Below are positions 22,400-31,719 of a stretch of 37,269 nt of DNA, one piece after another; the first letter of the stretch is position 1, and each line of letters starts with the position of its first letter. The DNA comes from Anaerolineales bacterium (GTDB taxonomy: Bacteria > Chloroflexota > Anaerolineae > E26-bin7). The notes below the pieces were generated by a model. The model was not told the origin of the DNA, ran no database searches, and worked only from the letters and a program-made list of their open reading frames with translations. Made by a program: the position numbers and the translations under genes. The stretch is taken from contig SOHZ01000456.1 in the NCBI GenBank assembly GCA_004377365.1, forward strand, positions 1 through 37,269. Reading direction: 5' to 3'.

Positions 22400-23329
22400 T
22401 TGTCTCCCCAATGTTTCCAAACCATCACCGTCGGCAGTCGGGGCAGCGACCTGGCCCTGTGGCAGACCCACTGGGTGATCGCGCGCCTGCAGCAGGCGCG
22501 CCCTGACATCGAGTTCCGTATCCAGCGCATCACCACCCGGGGCGACGTGGTGCGCGACCGGGCGCTTTCCCAGGTGGGGGGCAAGGGACTTTTCGTCAAG
22601 GAGATTGAGGCCGCGCTGTTGGCCGGAGAGATTGATCTGGCCGTGCACAGCCTGAAGGACATGCCCACCGAGCAGCCCGAAGGCTTGACTATTAGCGCGG
22701 TAACTGCCCGCGAGGACCCACGCGACGTGCTGGTCTCCCGCCTGGGGTTGAAACTAGCCAAGTTGCCGCAGGGCGCGCGGGTGGGCACCAGCAGCCTGCG
22801 ACGGGCGGCACAACTGCGGGCTTCCCGCCCCGACCTGCAAATCGTTGATCTGCGGGGCAACGTGGACACCCGGCTACGCAAGGCCACGACAGAGGAGTAC
22901 GATGCAGTGGTACTGGCCGCGGCGGGGGTAATCCGCCTGAGATACAGCGACAGGATCACCGAGTACCTGTCCCCCAAGGTGATGCTGCCGGCCGCAGGCC
23001 AGGGCGCGCTCTGCGTGGAGGTACGCACCGACGACGAAGCGACGCGAACCCTGATATCCATTGTGCACGATCCCCTGACCGATGCCGCCGTCATGGCCGA
23101 GCGGGTGTTTCTGACGAGGATGGGAGGCGGCTGCCAAGTGCCTATCGCGGCCTACGGCATTGTCAATGCCGACGAACTCTGGCTGCGCGGGCTGGTGGCC
23201 AGCCCTGATGGCTCGCGGCTGCTGCGGCACGAACTGCGTGGATCGTGGACCGAGCCAGTGGTACTGGGTCAGGCACTAGCGGAGGAGATGCTGGCCCAGG
23301 GAGCGGACGAGATATGCCGAGAGCGGTGA
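22400..23329 (+). CDS. hemC: Hydroxymethylbilane synthase (porphobilinogen deaminase)
   Basis: The 309-residue enzyme links four porphobilinogens into hydroxymethylbilane. TVGSRGSDLALWQTHWV, DRALSQVGGKGLFVKEIE, DLAVHSLKDMPTEQPEGL, VGTSSLRRAAQLRASRPDL, LRGNVDTRLRK and PAAGQGALCVEVR are the family's ordered motifs; the Cys in RMGGGCQVPIAAYG anchors the dipyrromethane cofactor. The frame stays open far upstream through hemX, but the TTG at 22400 with GGAG seven bases before it gives the normal length; an ATG at 22411 is out of frame. It follows hemX by eight bases. Confidence 0.95.
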   Translation: MSPQCFQTITVGSRGSDLALWQTHWVIARLQQARPDIEFRIQRITTRGDVVRDRALSQVGGKGLFVKEIEAALLAGEIDLAVHSLKDMPTEQPEGLTISAVTAREDPRDVLVSRLGLKLAKLPQGARVGTSSLRRAAQLRASRPDLQIVDLRGNVDTRLRKATTEEYDAVVLAAAGVIRLRYSDRITEYLSPKVMLPAAGQGALCVEVRTDDEATRTLISIVHDPLTDAAVMAERVFLTRMGGGCQVPIAAYGIVNADELWLRGLVASPDGSRLLRHELRGSWTEPVVLGQALAEEMLAQGADEICRER

Positions 23330-23380
23330 TAGGCCGGGACATGGCTGGTTGACGATCGTTTGGGCAAAGCGAAGGATGAC

Positions 23381-24952
23381 ATGAGGACAAAAGATGGAGG
23401 CTACGTATTCCTGGTCGGTGCTGGGCCGGGCGACCCGGGGCTGATCACGGTTAAGGGACTAGAAGCACTGCGGCAGGCTGAGGTCGTGGTCTACGACTAC
23501 CTGACCAATGCAGAGCTATTGAAGGAGACTCGCCCGGATGCTGAGTTCATCTACGTCGGCAAACGGGGCGGACAGCATACCCTCTCGCAGGAGGAGATCA
23601 ACCAGCTCCTCGTGGAAAAGGCCCAGGCAGGGAAGACGGTGGCCCGTCTGAAGGGGGGTGACCCTTTCGTCTTCGGGCGCGGGGGTGAGGAAGCCATGGC
23701 TTTGGCCGAGGCTGGGGTCCCCTTTGAGGTCATCCCCGCAGTGACCAGCGCCGTCGCCGCCCCGGCTTATGCTGGTATTCCGGTCACCCAGCGTGGCCTG
23801 GCCAGTTCTTTCGCCGTCGTCACCGGCCATGAAGATCCCACCAAGGCCGAATTGGCCATTGACTGGAAGTATCTGGCCCGTGGCGTGGACACTTTGATCT
23901 TTCTGATGGGAGTGGGGAACCTGCCAGAGATCGTGGCCCGGTTGATGGAGCATGGCCGACCGCCCGAGACCCCGGCGGCGCTGGTGCGCTGGGGGACCAC
24001 ACCCCGGCAGGAGACAGTGGTTGGAACCCTGGCCGACATCGCTGAGAAGGTGGAAGCGGCGGGGCTGCGTCCGCCAGCGGTGACAGTCATCGGACAGGTA
24101 GTGAACCTGCGAGAGCACCTGCGCTGGTACGACCGCAAGCCGCTCTTCGGAAAGCGGGTGCTGGTAACCCGATCACGGGAGCAGGCCAGTGTCCTCTCCC
24201 GGCGCCTGCGGGAACTGGGAGCCGAGCCGGTGGAACTGCCGGCTATTGCCTTCCAGCCCCCTGAAGACTACACTCCACTGGATGCGGCGATCCGACATAT
24301 CCACCAGTACGATTGGATCATCTTCACCAGCACCAACGGCGTGCGAGCCTTCATGGAACGGTTGTGGACCCTGGGATGGGATGCCAGGAGTCTGGCCAGG
24401 GTGAAACTGGCGGCCATTGGCCCGGCTACGGCGGCCGCGCTGGAGCAGTACCATCTGCGGGCTGACTATATGCCTGACCAGTATGTCGCTGAGGCGGTGG
24501 CAGCAGGCATCGGCGACGTGAGCGGCCAGCGGATTTTGCTTCCCCGGACGGATATCGCCCGCCCGGCTCTGGCAATCGCACTTCGAGAAGCTGGCGCGAT
24601 AGTTGATGAAGTCACGGCCTACCGTACAGTACTGGCCGAGGTGGTGCAGGAGAGCGTCCCCACCGGGGGCTTGGTCTCCCCTACCAGCGAGGACGTGCGC
24701 CAGATGCTGGCGGAAAATCAAATTGACGTGGTGACCTTTACCAGTTCTTCCACGGTGCGCAACCTCGTTGCGCTCTTGGGTGACGCAGAGCTTCTGCGGG
24801 GGGCGCTCATCGTCTGCATTGGCCCTATCACTGCCGGCACAGCCCGCGAGGTGGGCTTGCGGGTTGACGTGGTTGCGGAGGAATACACGGTTGATGGACT
24901 GATCGAAGTATTGACCAGGGAATCAGGCGCGCTGGACGGAGTACCCTCCTGA
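23381..24952 (+). CDS. cobA-hemD: Fused uroporphyrinogen-III C-methyltransferase (CobA/SUMT) and uroporphyrinogen-III synthase (HemD)
   Basis: The 523-residue protein has two enzymes in one chain. Residues ~8-250 are a SAM-dependent uroporphyrinogen-III methyltransferase: FLVGAGPGDPGLITVKG, YVGKRGGQHTLSQEEINQLL, VARLKGGDPFVFGRGGEEA and IPVTQRGLASSFAVVTGHE. Residues ~265-520 are uroporphyrinogen-III synthase: GKRVLVTRSREQASVLSRRL, DWIIFTSTNGVRAF, RILLPRTDIARPAL and DVVTFTSSSTVRNL. It therefore closes the ring and then methylates it to precorrin-2, channelling flux into siroheme. This suits an operon in which siroheme is the heme precursor. Start ATG 23381 follows GAAGGA; a TTG at 23360 is possible. 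Confidence 0.95.
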   Translation: MRTKDGGYVFLVGAGPGDPGLITVKGLEALRQAEVVVYDYLTNAELLKETRPDAEFIYVGKRGGQHTLSQEEINQLLVEKAQAGKTVARLKGGDPFVFGRGGEEAMALAEAGVPFEVIPAVTSAVAAPAYAGIPVTQRGLASSFAVVTGHEDPTKAELAIDWKYLARGVDTLIFLMGVGNLPEIVARLMEHGRPPETPAALVRWGTTPRQETVVGTLADIAEKVEAAGLRPPAVTVIGQVVNLREHLRWYDRKPLFGKRVLVTRSREQASVLSRRLRELGAEPVELPAIAFQPPEDYTPLDAAIRHIHQYDWIIFTSTNGVRAFMERLWTLGWDARSLARVKLAAIGPATAAALEQYHLRADYMPDQYVAEAVAAGIGDVSGQRILLPRTDIARPALAIALREAGAIVDEVTAYRTVLAEVVQESVPTGGLVSPTSEDVRQMLAENQIDVVTFTSSSTVRNLVALLGDAELLRGALIVCIGPITAGTAREVGLRVDVVAEEYTVDGLIEVLTRESGALDGVPS

Positions 24953-24994
24953 TTCCCCGATTTCCTACCTACTAGAAGGGACTTGTGTGAACGC

Positions 24995-26176
24995 ATGATC
25001 GGCGTAACTAAACTTCTGTGTGGCACGGTGACACCATCCGATGCTCTGCGATACGGGCGTCGGTCGGACCGGTCGCCCAGCCATCTGTTGCAATTCAGTC
25101 ATGACAAAAAGCCAGTGGTCGTCTGGAACAGCACCAAGGCCTGCAACCTGCACTGCATCCACTGCTACTACAGCGCCAACGCCCGCTCTGCCCCCGACGA
25201 ACTGACCACGGCCGAGGCCAAGGCTTTTATTGACGATCTGGCCGCTTTCGGCGCTCCCGTGCTCCTTTTCTCCGGCGGTGAGCCGCTCCTGCGAGATGAC
25301 TTGTTCGAACTGGGAGCCTACGCCGCCGAGCGAGGCATCCGCGCCGTGATCTCCACCAACGGCACTCTCATCGAGAGGAAGGTTGCACAGCAAATCAAGG
25401 AAGCGGGCTTTTCCTACGTGGGCGTCAGTCTGGACGGCATCGGGGAGACCAACGACCGCTTCCGTGGGGTGAGAGGTGCCTTCGACGCAGCGCTACGAGG
25501 CATCCGCCACTGCACTGAGGTCAATATACGGGTGGGCCTGCGGTTGACCCTCAACAAGCACAACTACGAAGATCTGGCGGATATCCTCGATCTCCTCGAA
25601 GAGGAACACATCAAACGAGCCTGCTTCTACCACCTGGTCTACACCGGGCGGGGGAGCAGGATGAGGGACGATGACCTGAGCCTGGAGGAGAGCCGGATGG
25701 CCGTGGACCTGATCTTCGACCGAACCGAGGATTTCTACCGGCGGGGCATCGAATTGGAGGTCCTGACAGTGGACAACCACGCCGACGGTCCCTACCTGCT
25801 GCGCCGGGTGCAGGCACGCCAGCCGGAGCGGGCTGACGAGGTGCTACAACTGCTGCGCTGGAACGGGGGCAATTCGTCAGGGGTGGGCATCGGCGCGGTG
25901 GACCATCAAGGGAACGTCCACGCCGACCAGTTCTGGCAACATTACACCTTCGGCAACGTAAGGGAGCGCCCCTTCAGCCAGATCTGGACCGACACCGATG
26001 ACCCTCTGATGGCTGGCCTGAAACACCGCAAACCCCTTCTCAAAGGGCGCTGTGCGGCCTGTCAGTATCTGGATATCTGCAACGGCAACTTTCGCGTGCG
26101 GGCCGAGGCAGTCTACGGTGACGTCTGGACTCCGGACCCGGCCTGCTACCTGACTGATGAGGAGATAGGATTATGA
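24995..26176 (+). CDS. ahbC: 12,18-didecarboxysiroheme deacetylase (AhbC), radical SAM
   Basis: The 393-residue protein begins [20 protein letters not shown], the characteristic opening of the AhbC/NirJ1 group, followed by the radical SAM motif [12 protein letters not shown] (Cys50, 54, 57), [17 protein letters not shown] and STNGTLI, and a C-terminal Cys-rich part ([16 protein letters not shown], then DPACYL) for a second iron-sulfur cluster. AhbC removes two acetate side chains from 12,18-didecarboxysiroheme to yield Fe-coproporphyrin III. Heme d1 enzyme NirJ is the closest alternative, but the presence of AhbD and absence of nirF/nirS genes favour the heme b route. Its stop overlaps hemB by four bases (ATGA). 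Confidence 0.9.
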   Translation: MIGVTKLLCGTVTPSDALRYGRRSDRSPSHLLQFSHDKKPVVVWNSTKACNLHCIHCYYSANARSAPDELTTAEAKAFIDDLAAFGAPVLLFSGGEPLLRDDLFELGAYAAERGIRAVISTNGTLIERKVAQQIKEAGFSYVGVSLDGIGETNDRFRGVRGAFDAALRGIRHCTEVNIRVGLRLTLNKHNYEDLADILDLLEEEHIKRACFYHLVYTGRGSRMRDDDLSLEESRMAVDLIFDRTEDFYRRGIELEVLTVDNHADGPYLLRRVQARQPERADEVLQLLRWNGGNSSGVGIGAVDHQGNVHADQFWQHYTFGNVRERPFSQIWTDTDDPLMAGLKHRKPLLKGRCAACQYLDICNGNFRVRAEAVYGDVWTPDPACYLTDEEIGL

Positions 26177-27171
26177 GCACCTTTCCCATTTACCGTCCCC
26201 GCCGCCTGCGCCGTACCGAGAACCTGCGGCGCATGGTGCGGGAGACAAGGGTATCCGCCGATGACTTTATCTACCCCCTCTTCGTCGTCCATGGCCAGGG
26301 GGTGAAAACGGAGATTCCCTCTATGCCTGGCAATTACCATTGGTCCATTGACATGCTCCCCACTGAGGTCGAGGAGATCGCCACCCTTGGCATCCCGGCC
26401 GTTATCCTCTTCGGCCTGCCGGCCGTGAAGGACGAGGTGGGCTCGGAGAATTACGACGAGCACGGCATCGTGCAGCAGGCCATTCGGGCCATCAAGGAAG
26501 CGGTGCCAGAGTTGGTGGTGGTCACCGACGTCTGCATGTGCGAGTATACCAGCCACGGCCACTGCGGCATAGTGCGGGACGGCTACGTGCAAAACGACGA
26601 GACCTTGGAGTATCTGGCCAAAGTCGCGCTCTCCCACGCCGCCACCGGTGCTGACATCGTCGCTCCCAGCGGCATGATAGACGGTCAGGTGTGGGCCATC
26701 CGCGAGGCCCTGGACGAGAATGGCTACGAGAACATAGCCATCCTGTCCTATGCCGCCAAGTACGCTTCGTCTTTCTACGGCCCTTTCCGCGATGCGGCCC
26801 AGTCGCCGCCCCAATTCGGCGACCGTTGTTCCTATCAGATGGATCCGCCCAATGCCCGCGAGGCCCTGCGAGAGGTGGGCCTGGACATCGAAGAGGGAGC
26901 CGACATTGTGATGGTCAAGCCGGCCCTGCCCTATCTGGACATCATCCGCCAGGTGCGTGATGCTTTCGATTACCCTCTGGCTGCCTACAACGTCAGCGGC
27001 GAGTTTTCCATGGTCAAGGCGGCCGCGCAGCGGGGCTGGATTGACGAGCAGCGCGTGGCTCTGGAGATGCTCACCGCCATCAAACGGGCTGGCGCTGACA
27101 TGATACTGACCTACTTTGCCAAAGACGCAGTCCGGTGGCTGGCCACTGGCCAGGGCCAGGGGGTCCCATGA
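26173..27171 (+). CDS. hemB: Porphobilinogen synthase (5-aminolevulinate dehydratase)
   Basis: The 332-residue enzyme joins two 5-aminolevulinates to porphobilinogen. The zinc-site cysteines lie in [13 protein letters not shown] (Cys121, 123, 131), so it is the zinc-dependent kind. The two active-site lysines are Lys196 in [17 protein letters not shown] and Lys249 in [11 protein letters not shown]. Other signatures: [21 protein letters not shown] and [20 protein letters not shown]. Start and stop both overlap neighbours by four bases (ahbC and ahbD), so it is translationally coupled inside the operon. Confidence 0.96.
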   Translation: MSTFPIYRPRRLRRTENLRRMVRETRVSADDFIYPLFVVHGQGVKTEIPSMPGNYHWSIDMLPTEVEEIATLGIPAVILFGLPAVKDEVGSENYDEHGIVQQAIRAIKEAVPELVVVTDVCMCEYTSHGHCGIVRDGYVQNDETLEYLAKVALSHAATGADIVAPSGMIDGQVWAIREALDENGYENIAILSYAAKYASSFYGPFRDAAQSPPQFGDRCSYQMDPPNAREALREVGLDIEEGADIVMVKPALPYLDIIRQVRDAFDYPLAAYNVSGEFSMVKAAAQRGWIDEQRVALEMLTAIKRAGADMILTYFAKDAVRWLATGQGQGVP

Positions 27172-28259
27172 ATCCTCACTTGAAATTGGAAAACCGTGCG
27201 CCCCATGTTATCGCCTGGGAGTCCACCGTGGCCTGCAATCTGGTCTGCGTCCACTGCCGGGCCAGCGCCCAGTGCGAGCCGGCTCCCGACGAACTGACCA
27301 CTGAGGAGGTCCGCGCCCTCATTGACGGCATCGTTAGCTTCTCGCGGCCTATATTTGTCATCAGCGGGGGTGAGCCGTTGATGCGATCCGACATCTTTGA
27401 CATCGCCGGCTATGCCACGGCGCAGGGGCTGCGGGTGGCTATGTCACCTAACGGCACCCTCATCACACCTCAGGTGGTAGAGAAGATGAAGGCCGCCGGG
27501 CTGCAGCGCATCTCCGTCAGCATAGATGGCCCCACAGCCGAGAAGCACGATGCCATCCGCGGCCAGCCGGGAGCCTTCGCAGCGGCTATTCAGGGACTGG
27601 CGGCCTGCCGGGCGGGCGGCCTGGGCTTCCAACTCAATACGACGGTGCTGCGCCAGACCATGGATGACCTGCCAGCCATGCATCGGCTGGCCAGCGAGCT
27701 GGGGGCCGTGGCCTGGCATGTTTTCATGCTGGTACCCACCGGCCGTGGCCGGGTGGACGACGAGGTATCGCCTCAGCAGTACGAGGCGGTTTTAGAGTGG
27801 GTTTACCAGACGGCCCGGACCTCACCGCTACCGATCCGTGTCACTTGTGGCCCCCACTTTATGCGCATCGTGGCCCAAAACCGGCGGCAGGACGGCGACC
27901 TGCCCAACCTGGTGCGAAAACGGGGCCACGAGGGCCAGCAGGGGCTCGACGCCATGAGCAGGGGCTGTCTGGCTGGCGTTGGCTATTGCTTCATCTCCCA
28001 CAAAGGCGACGTCTATCCCTGCGGTTACCTCCCGATCCTGGCTGGCAACGTGCGGGAACAACCTTTCCAGGATATCTACCAGCAGTCGCCTCTGTTCCGC
28101 ACCTTGCGCGATCTGGGACAGTTGCATGGCAAGTGTGGTCACTGCGAGTTCGTGCGCATCTGCGGCGGTTGCCGCGCCCGGGCCTATGGGATCACCGGCG
28201 ACTATCTGGCAGAGGAGCCCTACTGCGTTTACCAGCCAAAGGAACGCGCAAAGCGATGA
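27168..28259 (+). CDS. ahbD: Heme b synthase (AhbD), radical SAM Fe-coproporphyrin III decarboxylase
   Basis: The 363-residue protein has the radical SAM motif [15 protein letters not shown] (Cys23, 27, 30), [29 protein letters not shown] and [17 protein letters not shown]. Its C-terminal part, [20 protein letters not shown], then [12 protein letters not shown] and [20 protein letters not shown], is typical of AhbD, where it holds an auxiliary 4Fe-4S cluster. AhbD oxidatively decarboxylates the two propionates of Fe-coproporphyrin III to vinyl groups, giving heme b without oxygen. Start ATG 27168 overlaps the hemB stop (ATGA). It is a paralogue of AhbC in the same operon; the ALVPTGRG-like stretch ([12 protein letters not shown]) helps tell it apart. 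Confidence 0.9.
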   Translation: MNPHLKLENRAPHVIAWESTVACNLVCVHCRASAQCEPAPDELTTEEVRALIDGIVSFSRPIFVISGGEPLMRSDIFDIAGYATAQGLRVAMSPNGTLITPQVVEKMKAAGLQRISVSIDGPTAEKHDAIRGQPGAFAAAIQGLAACRAGGLGFQLNTTVLRQTMDDLPAMHRLASELGAVAWHVFMLVPTGRGRVDDEVSPQQYEAVLEWVYQTARTSPLPIRVTCGPHFMRIVAQNRRQDGDLPNLVRKRGHEGQQGLDAMSRGCLAGVGYCFISHKGDVYPCGYLPILAGNVREQPFQDIYQQSPLFRTLRDLGQLHGKCGHCEFVRICGGCRARAYGITGDYLAEEPYCVYQPKERAKR

Positions 28260-29257
28260 CGGCGATCCCGCTTTCCCCTTTCGACGGGCAGCTCCTCACT
28301 CTGCTGCAACGAGAGTTCCCCCTCGTCCCCACGCCGTTCGCAATCCTGGCTGCTCGCATGGAAGTGGACGAGGCTGAGGTACTGGAGCGCACGCAGCAGT
28401 TGAAACGCGACGGGGTCATCCGTCAGATCAGCGCCATCTTTGACTCTCGGCGGCTGGGCTATCAGAGCACCCTCGTGGCCTTTCAAGTGCCCGAGGAACG
28501 GCTGGACGCGGTCGCAGACCAGGTAAGCGCACATCCAGGAGTGAGCCACAACTATGCCCGTGACCACGTCTACAACCTGTGGTTTACTCTGACTCTGCCT
28601 CCCGGACAGGCAATGGACGTCAATATCGGCGCTCTGGCGCGGAAGGCAGACGTTGCTCTCTATCTGAACCTGCCCGTGGTGCGCCTCTTCAAGATCGGGG
28701 TGCAGTTCGACCTGGCGGGAGAGTCATCGGAGAGCGGGGGCAAAGCCCCGGTGGCGAAAGAGGCCAGCCCTCTTGCCGATAGCCAGCCTACCTTCTCTGA
28801 CTCCGACCGCGCGGTGGTGAGAGAGTTGCAGGAGGATATCGAGCTTGTGCCCTGTCCTTTCGCCCCCATGGCCCGGTGTCTGGGAATGAGCGAGGAAGCG
28901 TTGCTGGTCAAGGCCAGAGGCTTCTTGGCGAGCGGAGTGATGCGTCGCTACGGCGCTGTGCTCCGACATCGCCGGGTTGGCTTCGCTGCCAACGGAATGG
29001 TTTGCTGGGTGGTGCCAGAGAACCGTATTGAAGAAGTCGGAAGACTAGCAGCTACCTATTCTAAGGTCAGCCATTGTTACCAACGCCTGCCCCGTCCGCC
29101 CGATTGGCCTTACACCCTGTTCACTATGATCCACGGTAGGACCCAAGCCGAGGTCGAGGCCGTGACTGAGAACATCGCCGCCGCCAGCGGCATCTGTGAT
29201 TACGTCATCCTTTACAGCATCAGGGAGTACAAGAAGGAGCGAGTGAAATACTTTTGA
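28256..29257 (+). CDS. ahbAB: Fused siroheme decarboxylase AhbA-AhbB
   Basis: The 333-residue protein contains two Lrp/AsnC-type units. The first (residues ~1-155) has an HTH-like start (FDGQLLTLLQREFPLVPTPF, then VIRQISAIFDSRRLGY) and the AhbA-like HPGVSHNYARDHVYNLWFTL. A 25-residue linker (GESSESGGKAPVAKEASPLA) joins it to the second (residues ~178-333), with HRRVGFAANGMVCWVVPE and the AhbB-like SKVSHCYQRLPRPPDWPYTL. In the well-studied Desulfovibrio system these are two separate subunits of a heterodimer that decarboxylates siroheme to 12,18-didecarboxysiroheme. Start ATG 28256 overlaps the ahbD stop by four bases; the frame is open further upstream but has no reason to be used. It is unlikely to be a DNA-binding regulator in spite of the fold. 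Confidence 0.92.
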   Translation: MTAIPLSPFDGQLLTLLQREFPLVPTPFAILAARMEVDEAEVLERTQQLKRDGVIRQISAIFDSRRLGYQSTLVAFQVPEERLDAVADQVSAHPGVSHNYARDHVYNLWFTLTLPPGQAMDVNIGALARKADVALYLNLPVVRLFKIGVQFDLAGESSESGGKAPVAKEASPLADSQPTFSDSDRAVVRELQEDIELVPCPFAPMARCLGMSEEALLVKARGFLASGVMRRYGAVLRHRRVGFAANGMVCWVVPENRIEEVGRLAATYSKVSHCYQRLPRPPDWPYTLFTMIHGRTQAEVEAVTENIAAASGICDYVILYSIREYKKERVKYF

Positions 29258-29272
29258 AAAACAGGAGGAGCC

Positions 29273-30559
29273 ATGAATATTGACCGTTCTCAAGATCTCT
29301 TTGCTGCTGCGCGGCAAGTCATCCCTGGCGGGGTGGACAGTCCCGTGCGGGCCTTTAGGGCCGTGGGTGGTCTGCCGCTCTTTATCGAGCGGGGCCAGGG
29401 GCCCTACCTTTTCGACGCCGACGGCAACCGCTATATTGACTACGTCCTCTCCTGGGGGCCGTTGATTTTGGGCCACGCTTACCCGTCGGTGGCCGAGGCG
29501 CTGAAAGCGGCCGTCGATCTGGGCACCAGCTACGGTGCTCCCACCGCGTTGGAGACAGATCTGGCCGAGCTGATCATCGAGGCCATGCCCTCGGTGGAGA
29601 TGGTGCGCTTCGTCAACTCTGGCACCGAGGCCACCATGAGCGCCCTGCGCCTGGCCCGCGCCTATACTAGCCGTGACAAGATCATCAAATTCGAGGGCTG
29701 CTACCACGGCCACGCCGACATGTTGCTGGTGCAGGCTGGGTCGGGGGTGGCTACCCTGGGCCTGCCGGACAGCCCGGGCGTGCCCCATGGTGCGACTGGA
29801 GACACACTGACCGCACCCTACAATGACCTGGCCGCTGTCGAGTCCCTCTTCGCCGAATACGGTGACCGGATCGCCGCCGTGATTGTCGAGCCGGTGGCCG
29901 GCAACATGGGAGTGGTGCTGCCGAAAGAAGGCTTCCTGGAAGGGTTGTGCCGTATGACCCGGCAACACGGGGCCCTGCTCATCTTCGACGAGGTAATGAC
30001 TGGCTTCCGGGTGGCCCATGGTGGCGCCCAGACGCTGTATGACATTGACCCTGACCTGACTACCCTGGGCAAGGTGATCGGTGGGGGGTTGCCGGTGGGT
30101 GCCTATGCCGGCAAGCGGGCCATCATGGAGGCGGTGGCCCCGGCCGGGCCGATGTACCAGGCTGGCACCCTCTCGGGCAACCCGCTGGCTATGACAGCCG
30201 GCATCGAGACCCTGAAGGTATTGAAAGGGGAGGGAGTATGGAAGGAACTGGAGCAAAAGAGTGCCAGGCTGTGTGAGGGCATTGGCCAAGCCGCACAAGA
30301 AGTCGGCGTGCCTATCACCCAGACTCGAGTGGGCACCATGTTCTGTACCTTCTTCACGCCGGAGCCAGTAACCGATTACACTTCGGCCAAGGGAGCGGAC
30401 ACCGAACGCTTCGGCCGTTTCTTCCAGGCCATGCTGGAACAGGGTATGTACCTGGCCCCTTCCCAGTTCGAGGCAGGCTTCATGTCCTTGGTCCACTCCG
30501 ACGACGACATCGCACGGACGGTGGAGGCGGCCAGGGTCGCGTTCCGTGCCTGTGCTTAG
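29273..30559 (+). CDS. hemL: Glutamate-1-semialdehyde 2,1-aminomutase
   Basis: The 428-residue PLP enzyme converts glutamate-1-semialdehyde to 5-aminolevulinate, the step between HemA and Hem[19 protein letters not shown] at the N-terminus is specific for Hem[21 protein letters not shown] binds the cofactor phosphate, [19 protein letters not shown] and [18 protein letters not shown] are family signatures, and Lys267 in [18 protein letters not shown] is the Schiff-base lysine. GGAGGAG precedes the ATG, 15 bases after ahbAB. It is the last gene of the operon; a nested hairpin follows at 30615. Confidence 0.97.
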   Translation: MNIDRSQDLFAAARQVIPGGVDSPVRAFRAVGGLPLFIERGQGPYLFDADGNRYIDYVLSWGPLILGHAYPSVAEALKAAVDLGTSYGAPTALETDLAELIIEAMPSVEMVRFVNSGTEATMSALRLARAYTSRDKIIKFEGCYHGHADMLLVQAGSGVATLGLPDSPGVPHGATGDTLTAPYNDLAAVESLFAEYGDRIAAVIVEPVAGNMGVVLPKEGFLEGLCRMTRQHGALLIFDEVMTGFRVAHGGAQTLYDIDPDLTTLGKVIGGGLPVGAYAGKRAIMEAVAPAGPMYQAGTLSGNPLAMTAGIETLKVLKGEGVWKELEQKSARLCEGIGQAAQEVGVPITQTRVGTMFCTFFTPEPVTDYTSAKGADTERFGRFFQAMLEQGMYLAPSQFEAGFMSLVHSDDDIARTVEAARVAFRACA

Positions 30560-30614
30560 GAGGTGCCCTGTTTGGAACAAAAGTTAGGAGATGCGGTTCC
30601 GCTGAAAAGGCAAA

Positions 30615-30652
30615 CGCCAGCTGTGGAGCGACAAGTTGCTCTTTGGCTGGCG
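30615..30652. terminator. Nested hairpin between the convergent hemL and carbamate kinase genes
   Basis: CGCCAGC (30615-30621) pairs with GCTGGCG (30646-30652), and inside it GAGC (30626-30629) pairs with GCTC (30638-30641). There is no long T-run, so it may be a weak two-way terminator. No gene is evident in 30560-30670. Confidence 0.45.
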
Positions 30653-30670
30653 CTGAGACACGAAAGTCAA

Positions 30671-31612
30671 TCAGGGCACGATGCGCGTCCCCGTTTCGCC
30701 CGCCAACGCTCGCTCGATGTTCTCGGGGTTGGTAACGAGGGCCTCTTTACCTCCTCTCTCCAGGTAATCAACGATGGCCTTAATCTTGGGATACATGCTC
30801 CCTGGCGCAAAGTGCCCCTCCTCCAGGTACTGCCTGGCCTCTGCCAGAGTCATCCTGTCCAGCCATTCCTGGTTCGCCTGGCCAAAGTTGAGGGCCACCT
30901 TCTCCACAGCGGTGGAGATGAGGAAGAGGTCAACGCTAATGGCCAAAGCCAGGAGGCTGGAGGCATAGTCCTTGTCAATGACCGCGGCGGTGCCCCTTAG
31001 TTTGCCGTTTTCCTCGATAACGGGGATGCCTCCACCCCCCACCGCTATCACCACGAAATCAGCATCAATGAGATTCTTGATAGCGTCCCGCTCGATGATG
31101 CGCCTGGGGATGGGTGAGGGTACTACCCGTCGCCAGCCCCGCCCGGCGTCCTCGATCACGTCCCAGCCTTCCTCGTCCCGTCTCTTCAAGGCCATCTCCT
31201 TATCCAGAAAAGGGCCAATGGGCTTGGAGGGGTTCTGGAAGGCGGGGTCGTCCTTATCCACCAGCACCTGGGTGACCACGGTGGCGGCTTGCTTGTTAAT
31301 GCCCCGCAACTTGAACTCGTTGTACAAAGATTGCTGGATCATGTAACCGAGGGCACCCTGGGTATCGGCTCCACAAGAATCCAGAGGTACAGTGTGCAAC
31401 ACGTGGCTGGCCAGCTCCGAGCGGCGGAGGATGAATCCCACCTGGGGGCCGTTGCCGTGGGTGATGATCACGTCCCAGCCGCGCTCGATCATGCCAGCGA
31501 TGTGTACGCAGGTCTCCCGCGTGGCGGCGAACTGGTCGGGTACGGTCTGGTGTTCTTTATCTTTGATGAGGGAATTGCCGCCGATGGCGATAACAGCAAC
31601 TTTTTTGTTCAT
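30671..31612 (-). CDS. arcC: Carbamate kinase
   Basis: The 313-residue enzyme has the amino-acid kinase fold: KKVAVIAIGGNSLI at the start, VIITHGNGPQVGFILRRSE, VPLDSCGADTQGALGYMI, FVVIAVGGGGIPVIEENGKL and VDLFLISTAVEKVALNFG. It makes ATP and carbamate from carbamoyl phosphate, usually at the end of arginine or purine/allantoin breakdown. No arginine deiminase or carbamoyltransferase gene is nearby. The start at 31612 is chosen because the other ATG at 31621 sits directly on the ribosome site (GGAAAGG). The phosphofructokinase gene lies 107 bases upstream on the same strand. Confidence 0.94.
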   Translation of the reverse strand: MNKKVAVIAIGGNSLIKDKEHQTVPDQFAATRETCVHIAGMIERGWDVIITHGNGPQVGFILRRSELASHVLHTVPLDSCGADTQGALGYMIQQSLYNEFKLRGINKQAATVVTQVLVDKDDPAFQNPSKPIGPFLDKEMALKRRDEEGWDVIEDAGRGWRRVVPSPIPRRIIERDAIKNLIDADFVVIAVGGGGIPVIEENGKLRGTAAVIDKDYASSLLALAISVDLFLISTAVEKVALNFGQANQEWLDRMTLAEARQYLEEGHFAPGSMYPKIKAIVDYLERGGKEALVTNPENIERALAGETGTRIVP

Positions 31613-31719
31613 AAGGATCATCCTTTCCGTGAGTTGAATCCGCTCCCACTCGATTCACAGAAGATACCAGTGGCCCATTGAGTAGTAGAAATAGGCCCGT
31701 ATTTTGGTCTTTGACGGTG

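Noticed and set aside
27797-28255. Upstream extension of the ahbAB frame
   Set aside because: It overlaps ahbD in another frame and codes for nonsense; the ATG at 28256 gives the usual coupling overlap.
28256-29257. Lrp/AsnC transcription regulator
   Set aside because: The fold is shared, but the two AhbA/AhbB-specific stretches and the operon position identify siroheme decarboxylase.
29045-30580. 511-residue minus-strand open frame over hemL
   Set aside because: hemL is certain on the plus strand; the antisense frame is a GC-driven shadow rich in His, Gly and Gln without any motif.
30563-31000. Plus-strand frame after hemL with AGGAGG near its start
   Set aside because: The good ribosome-like site is the end of hemL sequence, and beyond 30671 the frame is antisense to the certain carbamate kinase gene.
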